A stretch of DNA of 7,046 bases from contig JANQKH010000026.1 in assembly GCA_028281215.1 (NCBI GenBank), positions 1-7,046 on the forward strand, given 5' to 3'. A program made the translations under genes and the position numbers. This DNA is from Phycisphaeraceae bacterium. GTDB taxonomy: Bacteria > Planctomycetota > Phycisphaerae > Phycisphaerales > Phycisphaeraceae. The notes under the pieces were generated by a model, which saw only the letters and a program-made list of their open reading frames with translations, made no database searches and had not been told where the DNA came from. This document shows positions 1 through 5,257 of the stretch, one piece after another (the first letter of the stretch is position 1; every line of letters begins with the position of its first letter).

Positions 1-1390
1 CCGTATCACTCGTCAGTTCCGGTTCATCCTTTTCCGTGAGGCCGAGCACTTCGTCGAACTCATCAATGATGAACGGGGCGAACGGATCGCCTGATTCAAA
101 GACCCCGATATACTCAAAGACAACGGCCAATGCCGCAGCCACGTTCAAGTCGTCTGCCAAAGCATTCTTGAATGCGACAATGCTTTCGTGTTGAGAGATG
201 TCGGGATTGAGGTCGGGCGTCCAATCGGCTACAAGCCTCGCTTTGAATTCTCGAATCCGCTGCACCGCCTTCCCCGAATCCTCCAATCCCTTCTTCGTAA
301 AGTCCGCATTCTTCCGGTAGTGACTCTTGATCAATTCATACCGGATCACCGCCGGGTCGATCGGTCGGCCGGTGGGAGAGTGTTCGCCGGTGAGCAGGTC
401 GCGTACGGTGTAAAAGTTCCCTTTGCTCTTGCTCATCTTTTCGCCTTCGACGAGCAGGAATCGGTTGTGCATCCAGAGCTTGGCGAAGTAAGGTTGATCG
501 TTGGCGCCGCGGCTCTGCGCGATTTCGCATTCGTGGTGCGGGAAGATGTTGTCTTCGCCGCCGGTGTGGATATCGATCACGTCCCTGCCGAGCAAGGCCC
601 GCGCCATCGCCGAGCATTCAATGTGCCAGCCGGGATACCCCTCGCCCCACGGGCTCGGCCACTTCATGATGTGCTTGGCGTCCGGCTTCCAGAGCAGAAA
701 GTCGGCCGGGTGCTTTTTGTTGGCTTGATGGGCATCGTCGACACGACCGCCCGCGCCGCCTTTGAGTTTGTCGAGCGTGTTGCCGGACAGTCGGCCGTAC
801 TCCGGGAATGACTCAACGTCGTAATACACCGCGCCATCCGGCGCAACGTACGCATGCCTCTTCTCGATCAACGTCTGGATCATCGGGATCATGTCATCGA
901 TCACGTGATCCGTCGCGTGCGGCATCTGTGTTTTCTTTGGATCGCTGTCGTAATGCTCAGCGACCTTGATGCCGAGTTTCTTCGCATCCTCAATGAACGC
1001 GTCGGTGTAGAACCGCGCAATCTGGTAGGGATCGTTCGGATCGATATCAACACCCGGCGGCAGCTTCCCGGCCTTCTTCGCCTCGGCGATGCGTTGGCCG
1101 GCGACTTTCATCTTGTCTTCCCCGCCGCCGTCGGCGAGTTGGTCTTCGGTCATGTGCCCGACGTCGGTGATGTTCATCACCTGGTGGACCGTGTAGCCCG
1201 CAAGTTCCAGGAACCGGCGAAGCACGTCGGCAAAGAGAAACGCCCGGAAGTTGCCGATGTGCGCGAAGTCGTACACCGTCGGGCCGCAGTTGTACATGTA
1301 GACGTGTTGGACGCCGTCCGCGTCGGGCGGCGTGACTGGCTCGAACGGCTCGAGTTGGTTGGTCAGCGTGTTGTAGAAGCGAATATCCAT
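1..1390 (-). CDS. cysS: Cysteinyl-tRNA synthetase, C-terminus cut by the window edge
   Basis: Class Ia aminoacyl-tRNA synthetase that activates cysteine with ATP and charges tRNA-Cys in the cytosol. Translating the minus strand from ATG at 1390-1388 gives 463 codons with no stop before the edge. Visible signatures: CGPTVYDFAHIGN (Cys35, HIGN at 44-47), the ECSAMA segment with Cys259, HHECE at 285-289, and KMSKS at 318-322. Cys35, Cys259, His285 and Glu289 match the known zinc site that discriminates cysteine (Cys28, Cys209, His234, Glu238 in E. coli). The anticodon-binding helical domain begins after about residue 340, and DDLNVAAALAVVFE is typical of it. The protein is already as long as E. 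coli CysRS (461), partly because of an insertion at about residues 77-125. The start is set by MDIRFYNTLT, the usual N-terminal strand. I see no convincing Shine-Dalgarno sequence. The large plus-strand reading frames here are antisense shadows. Confidence 0.97.
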   Translation of the reverse strand, partial: MDIRFYNTLTNQLEPFEPVTPPDADGVQHVYMYNCGPTVYDFAHIGNFRAFLFADVLRRFLELAGYTVHQVMNITDVGHMTEDQLADGGGEDKMKVAGQRIAEAKKAGKLPPGVDIDPNDPYQIARFYTDAFIEDAKKLGIKVAEHYDSDPKKTQMPHATDHVIDDMIPMIQTLIEKRHAYVAPDGAVYYDVESFPEYGRLSGNTLDKLKGGAGGRVDDAHQANKKHPADFLLWKPDAKHIMKWPSPWGEGYPGWHIECSAMARALLGRDVIDIHTGGEDNIFPHHECEIAQSRGANDQPYFAKLWMHNRFLLVEGEKMSKSKGNFYTVRDLLTGEHSPTGRPIDPAVIRYELIKSHYRKNADFTKKGLEDSGKAVQRIREFKARLVADWTPDLNPDISQHESIVAFKNALADDLNVAAALAVVFEYIGVFESGDPFAPFIIDEFDEVLGLTEKDEPELTSDT

Positions 1391-1632
1391 GGTTCTGAAT
1401 GAGCAGGCATTGGGGGATTCGGGAACGGAGGGAGTTTAGTCACATTGGTCCGGGCGAGTGATGCATGGGGGTGAAGTTTCGGGATTTGGCCGAGGGTGAC
1501 AACAAAGGTAGATCCCCTTTGCGGCTACGTGGATTTAAGGATGATGAACACCACGGCACCGAGCGGGTATTTCCACATCGATATCAGGCATCCACGCGCC
1601 GAGGTATCCAACACCGGCGCGCCCGGCCATGT

Positions 1633-1657
1633 ATGTCCGGACATAGGGGTACCCCTA
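1633..1657. repeat. Two abutting perfect palindromes
   Basis: ATGTCCGGACAT (1633-1644) and TAGGGGTACCCCTA (1644-1657) are each perfect palindromes of 12 and 14 bases, and they share the T at 1644. The first is a symmetrical version of the TGTCCGG heptamer found further along. A third short palindrome, AGATCT, follows at 1657-1662. Either could be a dimeric-protein site or a cruciform. No T-run follows, so this is not a classical terminator. Confidence 0.75.
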
Positions 1658-1718
1658 GATCTGCCAAAATCAATATAAGCCTAGAATAAACAAAGCATTA
1701 CGCCATGACCCGCCAAAA

Positions 1719-1822
1719 TGTCCAGACGTCCGGCCCCCATTCACAGCCTAAAAACGGCGGTTTTCATGTCCGGAATCATGTCCGGAACGTGTCCGGCCAT
1801 GTCCGCAGATGTCCGGCGGACA
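1719..1822 (+). repeat. Cluster of TGTCCGG-like heptamers, helically spaced at its core
   Basis: Heptamers matching TGTCCGG exactly or with one change begin at 1719 (TGTCCAG), 1727 (CGTCCGG), 1767, 1779, 1790, 1800 (TGTCCGC) and 1810. An eighth lies at 1634 inside the palindrome. The last five are spaced 12, 11, 10 and 10 bases, close to one DNA turn, all in the same orientation. The last unit forms the interrupted palindrome TGTCCG-G-CGGACA (1810-1822). The 10-mer CCGGCCATGT occurs at 1623-1632 and again at 1793-1802. The same-face spacing suits cooperative protein binding; a decayed tandem repeat is the alternative. Confidence 0.7.
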
Positions 1823-2068
1823 CCAAATGACGAGACCCGTGCGCACAAACGTCGTCATCGCCGGCCAAGAAACGCCCGTCAATTCAAGCCGTCACCGGCG
1901 TCGACACGTCAAGGTTCACAGCCAACAACGCGCCCGCCTCTGATTCCGACTCACCGATTTGGACTTGGGACTTCCAACTTTCCCCCTCCATCTTTACTTG
2001 TCAAAGAGCAACAACACACCGACCGCGCCGGTGGATTCTCGCATTGTACCCGAAAACCTAACATAATA

Positions 2069-2111
2069 CGAGTATTTTTATTACTCGCAATGGTGATAAT
2101 ATATTTTATCA
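2069..2111. repeat. Pair of AT-rich inverted repeats
   Basis: CGAGTA (2069-2074) and TACTCG (2082-2087) form a 6-bp stem with a 7-base loop. TGATAA (2094-2099) and TTATCA (2106-2111) form a second 6-bp stem with a 6-base AT loop. Both sit in the most AT-rich stretch of the window, about 150 bases upstream of the 2260 gene. No T-run follows on either strand, so intrinsic terminators are unlikely. An operator or promoter region is possible but unproven. Confidence 0.45.
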
Positions 2112-2247
2112 ATGGTAAACAATAGTGCAGGTGCTGATGGTTGGCGGTTCTCGCTCATATTTTGATGAAGTGTCAAAGATCAACTTACAAACAAAAGTCG
2201 GTTTGCCGCGTCTATAGTCACACGTCAATTCACAGTTTGTTGTATTC

Positions 2248-2252
2248 GGGAG
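2248..2252 (+). promoter_or_regulatory. Ribosome binding site of the small exported protein
   Basis: GGGAG lies 7 bases before ATG at 2260. This favours the ATG over an in-frame TTG at 2254, which would leave almost no spacing. Confidence 0.6.
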
Positions 2253-2259
2253 CTTGCTC

Positions 2260-2688
2260 ATGAATGTTTGGAGAACCCATTTATTGTTGTTGCCTGCACT
2301 CTTTCTTTTTGGTAATTGCTTGTATGCAGGCGAATTTCAAACGGTAGAAATCAACAAAAGCAATGAGAAGTCAAAGAGCAATGGCTATTTCAGCTTTGGA
2401 CCTGTGAAACGCGCCGACAATCGCGTTTCATTCACGGTCATCATCAAGGCCAATATGGAGGATATTCAGGTTCGATCATCCCTTGCGCGCCTCGAAATCA
2501 TGAAAAATGGTAATCTCGAAGGCATTCTCCCCCTTCATCGGCTGCCGCGCAATGATGGTGCGGGGCATGTCATCCAATTCGAATTGACCCCACAACTAGC
2601 CGCAACCTCTACTCTTGTTCTTGTTCAATTGACGGGGGATATTCAAGGGACAGTGTTCCGTGTCAATTTGGGTACATACTCGGATTAG
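2260..2688 (+). CDS. Small exported protein of unknown function
   Basis: A 142-residue protein that I do not recognise. The N-terminus has an Arg at position 5, then a hydrophobic stretch (LLLLPALFLFGNCLY) and a likely signal peptidase I site after Tyr-Ala, before GEF (about residue 24). The Cys in the hydrophobic core is preceded by Asn, so it is a poor lipobox. The mature part of about 118 residues has no Cys. Its alternating hydrophobic and polar stretches (for example RVSFTVIIKA, TLVLVQLTG and TVFRVNLG) suggest an all-beta fold. The Ser/Lys/Asn-rich segment just after the signal peptide looks flexible. ATG at 2260 is supported by GGGAG at 2248-2252. The gene stands alone on its strand and converges with the DUF6585-like gene 76 bases downstream. 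It is a real gene judging by start, signal peptide and length; function unknown. Confidence 0.72.
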   Translation: MNVWRTHLLLLPALFLFGNCLYAGEFQTVEINKSNEKSKSNGYFSFGPVKRADNRVSFTVIIKANMEDIQVRSSLARLEIMKNGNLEGILPLHRLPRNDGAGHVIQFELTPQLAATSTLVLVQLTGDIQGTVFRVNLGTYSD

Positions 2689-2764
2689 CCTGCTGAACGC
2701 GATCGATGTGTGCCCCCTGCCGTCGTCCGAGTGAAATTGCATCGCCGCCCGGCGGTCACGGTCA
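2689..2764. other. Short convergent intergenic gap, no clear terminator
   Basis: 76 bases separate two converging stop codons. The only symmetrical element is CCGCC-C-GGCGG (2745-2755). Its single-base centre cannot form a normal loop and no T-run follows, so I do not call it a terminator. Confidence 0.4.
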
Positions 2765-3316
2765 TCAATTCTCTACTCGGTCGATATTGTGCCTTCCTTT
2801 TATCTCAACGTTCGGCGGAATGGTTGTTGCAATGTGGTTAACTAGCGCTTCAAATGCTGGGCCCAACGTTTCTTGATTTGATTTCCAGTAGCCGTCAGCA
2901 ATTCTGGCTTTCGAATCGGGGGAAACCAATTGAATCGTGATGTTCATGGCAGATGGTTTCATCAGATAATCGATCTGTGCGTCAGACACATTGCTGAATA
3001 GGAGCATCGACTGATCGCGATTTCGACTCGTCACAATTCCGGCCTCGTACACCTTGATGACAGTGCCCGTTTTTGACAAGCCAGCTACACCCAAACCGAG
3101 CATTAAGACACCTATTACGCCCGCGATGGCGCCGAGGGGTTTGATCCCCTCTGATCCAAACAAGACAAGCAGAGCACAACTGGCCGCGAGAATGACGCCG
3201 ACGATCAGTTTCTTTTGTGCGTCTTTGGCGCTATATCGAAAAATACACAACAATTGCCCGAGTTGGGGGTGAGTTTCAGAGGGGGCTGACTGGTCCTGAC
3301 CCGGAAGCAAAATCAT
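2765..3316 (-). CDS. Two-helix membrane protein resembling DUF6585
   Basis: A 183-residue protein with these parts in order: a polar N-terminus; a short motif LGQLLCIFRYS (about 19-29); two adjacent hydrophobic helices (about 37-53 and 60-80) forming a hairpin; then a soluble C-terminal domain opening with TVIKVYEAGIV (85-95) and containing predicted beta strands followed by a helix (ALVNHIATTI). An 'LGxLxxxYR' start, a helix hairpin and a 'VYExGxV' strand are features I associate with DUF6585, whose soluble part is thought to be PH-like. This is recognition by pattern, not a search. I prefer ATG at 3316, with a weak GGA about 9 bases upstream. A TTG at 3415 preceded by GGGAATAA is an alternative start giving 216 residues. 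It lies 3' of the YtfJ/DUF2953 pair on the same strand, but 211 bases (or 112 with the TTG start) and repeat copy A intervene, so it may have its own promoter. Confidence 0.75.
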   Translation of the reverse strand: MILLPGQDQSAPSETHPQLGQLLCIFRYSAKDAQKKLIVGVILAASCALLVLFGSEGIKPLGAIAGVIGVLMLGLGVAGLSKTGTVIKVYEAGIVTSRNRDQSMLLFSNVSDAQIDYLMKPSAMNITIQLVSPDSKARIADGYWKSNQETLGPAFEALVNHIATTIPPNVEIKGRHNIDRVEN

Positions 3317-3438
3317 GTCATGATTCCGTTTTGGGTGAATGAAAAGAAAAATATACACCGGAGTCAATTGGGATGAAAACTCATCCTGATTGGAGTCCTG
3401 AAGTACTTCAATCAATTATTCCCAATAGCTGATCACCA

Positions 3439-3503
3439 TCCGATACGAAATCAACCTAACTCCACATTTGCCAACGCCCTATCGCCCCTAATGGTGATTG
3501 TGT
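3439..3503. repeat. Dispersed direct repeat, copy A
   Basis: Begins TCCGATACGAAATCAACCTA and aligns without gaps to 5041-5105, with about 9 mismatches in 65 bases, most of them transitions. The first 26 bases are identical in the two copies. The left boundary is abrupt; similarity fades at the right after GTT. It sits in the gap between the DUF2953 gene and the DUF6585-like gene. It does not look protein-coding, because mismatches are not concentrated in third positions of any shared frame and identity continues through the shared minus-strand TGA. Confidence 0.85.
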
Positions 3504-3527
3504 TCAATTTAGTGCCAAGTACCCCGC

Positions 3528-4118
3528 TCATCGTCCCGATTTCAGTTGTTTCAGCCCTTGCCAAAACGCTGGTGACAGAAGCAGTCCAACAGTTAGATAG
3601 ATCATTTGTATTGGGAAGAGCCGTATGGCTCCACTGCCATCAAACTCAAAGGTGGTATCGAAAAAGTCTGGTTCGATTTCGAACGACGCTGCATGGACAT
3701 TGGCAAGCATTCCTGTCAAGGGTCCAACGATGGCCCACAGTTGTCCGGTATCAGCCGGATCACCAAGACCGATACGGAGACGCAGATTGACGTTTCTCTT
3801 TTGAATCGCACGCCAAGAGTCGGCAATAAACCTAAGGATCCGTCGACGAAATGCTCTTTTCCTCATTGCGGCCAAGAGATTCTTTTTGCGGGTTAAACGC
3901 GCGAAGGTGCCGATATTCTGTGTCACCTCTTCGCCGTCGCGATCATTATCTTCTGATTGAAACAATGCACGCCGTAGGCGAGCAAGGCCAAACAGCCACC
4001 GTAGATCAACATAACTCTGAACGTCTTTCTGGGTAGACACCTGAAAGGTCGCGGTAACCGGTATCGTCAATAGGACGACTACCAAGATCAGCAGGGATGC
4101 CACAACTTCTATCAGCAT
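3528..4118 (-). CDS. DUF2953 (YtfI-like) membrane protein
   Basis: A 196-residue protein with an N-terminal transmembrane helix (about 4-25). A basic middle region (about 74-108, rich in Arg/Lys) follows, then LGDPADTGQLWAI (118-130), FEIEPDF (146-152) and a second hydrophobic stretch (about 168-185). The 'GxGDPAxTG' turn followed by an 'xIxPDF' strand is the hallmark I know from DUF2953, whose Bacillus member YtfI is encoded next to ytfJ. Here too it directly follows a ytfJ homologue, with only 12 bases between, so the two are very likely one transcript. Molecular role unknown; membrane-anchored with most of the chain on one side. ATG at 4118 gives a clean membrane start, with only a weak AGG upstream, consistent with translational coupling. 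The stop overlaps the ATG of a 26-codon frame (ATGA), discussed in the findings. Confidence 0.82.
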   Translation of the reverse strand: MLIEVVASLLILVVVLLTIPVTATFQVSTQKDVQSYVDLRWLFGLARLRRALFQSEDNDRDGEEVTQNIGTFARLTRKKNLLAAMRKRAFRRRILRFIADSWRAIQKRNVNLRLRIGLGDPADTGQLWAIVGPLTGMLANVHAASFEIEPDFFDTTFEFDGSGAIRLFPIQMIYLTVGLLLSPAFWQGLKQLKSGR

Positions 4119-4130
4119 TGGGCAGTTGAC

Positions 4131-4484
4131 CTATTCTTCCGACACCGATTCGCTTTTTCCGGTAGCGACCTTGCCAATGGTGTCGGCAACCTTCTCCAAT
4201 ACCGTTGTGGTACCGGATTTGATTGGTTCAACTCGGACACCATCTCCATTGATAATGACAAGAGCCACGGGCTTAATCCCACCTCCACCCCCGGTGCCGG
4301 CGCCGCCACCGCATCCTTTTTTTGGTTCATCGCATTGGCCGCCGCCAAACCCAAATCCGACATTGACGAGAGGAATCAAAGTGTTGCCTTCTATCGTGAT
4401 GGGTTCACCAACGACCGTTTTGGTGCTGAGTATGCGTTCAATTTCAGTGATCGCCTTTTCGAACAGTTTGTCGATGTTTTCCAC
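4131..4484 (-). CDS. ytfJ: GerW/YtfJ family protein (Spore_YtfJ)
   Basis: A 117-residue protein that matches the family along its length. It has an N-terminal amphipathic helix (ENIDKLFEKAITEIERI, 2-18), VVGEPI (24-29), TLIPLVNVGFGFGGG (35-49), a glycine-rich loop (57-69) and IKPVALVIINGDGVRVEPI (70-88), ending in a polar tail. In Bacillus subtilis the homologue (GerW) is a forespore-expressed protein needed for normal L-alanine germination, but the family is also widespread in bacteria that do not sporulate, where its role is unknown. There is no signal peptide or membrane helix, so it is probably cytoplasmic and may work with the membrane-bound DUF2953 partner just downstream. Two cysteines (51 and 58) flank CDEPKKGC in the glycine-rich region. 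The start is GTG, fixed by a strong AAAGGAGGT 5 bases upstream. It is shorter than B. subtilis YtfJ (about 150 residues), mostly at the C-terminus. Confidence 0.88.
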   Translation of the reverse strand: MENIDKLFEKAITEIERILSTKTVVGEPITIEGNTLIPLVNVGFGFGGGQCDEPKKGCGGGAGTGGGGGIKPVALVIINGDGVRVEPIKSGTTTVLEKVADTIGKVATGKSESVSEE

Positions 4485-4488
4485 GTTG

Positions 4489-4497
4489 ACCTCCTTT
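4489..4497 (-). promoter_or_regulatory. Strong ribosome binding site deciding a GTG start
   Basis: On the minus strand AAAGGAGGT ends just before CAAC and the GTG at 4484. It is the best Shine-Dalgarno match in the window and settles the non-ATG start of the ytfJ homologue; no in-frame ATG lies nearby. Confidence 0.85.
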
Positions 4498-4663
4498 GCT
4501 AGTTCTGATCAGCGAAGTGCTCAAACTCATCCTGTTTGTGTGATCAATGCCAATTGCCTGTGAAACGACACGTTTTCCGGTTCCTGACATGAATCTATTT
4601 CACCAGCCAATGGTATTCGATTCAATCCCGCAAAACCCCTGAGTAGCACTCGGGATAACTCTG

Positions 4664-5011
4664 ATGTCTCTTGGAGCATGGGCGCGAGAAAGCTACTGGC
4701 GAGTTGAACGGGGGGAAGGCATCCATCTGCTTGATGAAACGGCTCCTCACCTGGCAATCGTTGATTTTGAACTGACGGATGGCGATGGCGTCCAACTGAT
4801 TCGCCACATCAAGGACAACTGGGTGGCCGTGTGTATCCTGGTGATTTCGAGTCATGATGACACGCAGCATTCGAAAGGCGCGATGGATGCCGGGGCCATG
4901 GGTTTTGCGAGCAAGCATGAAGCCGTTGAACATATCCTTGACGCGATCGAGGCCGTGTTGTCGGGGCAGATGTACCTCAACCCGCAGGTGGCGGACAAAG
5001 CCTTTGACTAG
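4664..5011 (+). CDS. Truncated response-regulator receiver domain, probable gene remnant
   Basis: 115 residues matching the second half of a NarL/LuxR-type receiver domain. HLAIVDFELTDGDGVQLI (29-46) carries the phospho-acceptor Asp34. ILVISSHDD (58-66) carries the Ser/Thr switch residue (Ser62). DAGAMGFASKHE (75-86) carries the conserved Lys84, and ILDAIEAVLSGQMYLNP (91-107) is the last helix and the 'GxxYL' end. Only 33 residues precede the Asp, against about 50-55 in intact receivers. The first strand with the Mg-binding acidic pair is absent; a stop at 4640-4642 blocks upstream extension. The C-terminal DNA-binding helix-turn-helix is also missing: the frame stops at 5009-5011, 29 bases before repeat copy B. 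An upstream GGGA (4652-4655) could serve as a ribosome site, so a product is possible. Without the acidic pair it should not be phosphorylated normally. Most likely a decaying fragment. Confidence 0.72.
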   Translation: MSLGAWARESYWRVERGEGIHLLDETAPHLAIVDFELTDGDGVQLIRHIKDNWVAVCILVISSHDDTQHSKGAMDAGAMGFASKHEAVEHILDAIEAVLSGQMYLNPQVADKAFD

Positions 5012-5040
5012 TTTGGCTAGTGGATGCTTGGCGCCAAAGG

Positions 5041-5105
5041 TCCGATACGAAATCAACCTAACTCCATATCTACCAATGCCCTATCGCCCATAATGATAAT
5101 TACGT
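5041..5105. repeat. Dispersed direct repeat, copy B
   Basis: Second copy of the element at 3439-3503, same orientation and sharp at its left end (base 5040 differs from 3438 and nothing further left matches). It lies immediately after the broken response regulator and about 150 bases before the LRR gene. The two copies bracket the ytfJ and DUF2953 genes and the regulator remnant. Confidence 0.85.
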
Positions 5106-5257
5106 TGAGATGAAAACGACTGTAACACCCCACCACATCACGGAATTCCAATGCCCGGGCTGACCTCACATGACTACGGAAATCATTCGCGGATTGCAGT
5201 AGAATCAGCCCACCGCAAAGGAATGAAATCCACTTTAAGCATCACAGAGAGGTGGGC

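Larger units (their letters stand above)
1391..2259. other. Long intergenic region rich in short repeats and palindromes
   Basis: About 870 bases between the cysS start and the small exported protein. I found no credible gene. Reading frames that cross it (for example 1465-1689 and 1718-2125, plus strand) have low-complexity Arg/Pro/Ser-rich translations, and the Met-Ser-Gly runs in the second come straight from the TGTCCGG repeats. The left part is GC-rich and the part from about 2045 to 2125 is strongly AT-rich. It holds the palindromes at 1633-1657, the heptamer cluster at 1719-1822 and two AT-rich inverted repeats at 2069-2111, listed separately. It should also contain the cysS promoter and probably that of the 2260 gene, but no clean -35/-10 pair could be assigned. 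Confidence 0.7.

Noticed and set aside
188..811. 207-codon plus-strand open frame
   Set aside because: It is antisense to cysS, whose translation is continuous with all catalytic motifs; the product resembles nothing.
854..1402. 182-codon plus-strand open frame
   Set aside because: Antisense shadow of the catalytic domain of cysS in GC-rich DNA.
1465..1689. Overlapping 74- and 60-codon plus-strand frames
   Set aside because: Two frames of similar length across the same DNA, neither with a recognisable protein or ribosome site, and both crossing the palindromes.
1719..1822. CRISPR array
   Set aside because: Units are only 7-8 bases with 3-5 base gaps, far too short for repeats and spacers, and there are no cas genes.
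1718..2125. 135-codon plus-strand open frame with a hydrophobic C-terminus
   Set aside because: Its Met-Ser-Gly runs derive from the heptamer array, the rest is low-complexity, and the hydrophobic end comes from the AT-rich block; there is no ribosome site.
2213..2218. TATAGT as a -10 box for the 2260 gene
   Set aside because: No acceptable -35 hexamer lies 16-18 bases upstream, so the call would be guesswork.
2745..2755. CCGCC-C-GGCGG as a terminator between convergent genes
   Set aside because: A one-base centre cannot form a stable hairpin loop and no T-run follows on either strand.
4126..4563. Proline-rich plus-strand open frame
   Set aside because: The proline run is the antisense of the glycine-rich loop of the YtfJ homologue.
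4622..5056. 144-codon minus-strand open frame
   Set aside because: Antisense to the receiver-domain remnant, whose plus-strand translation matches a known family.
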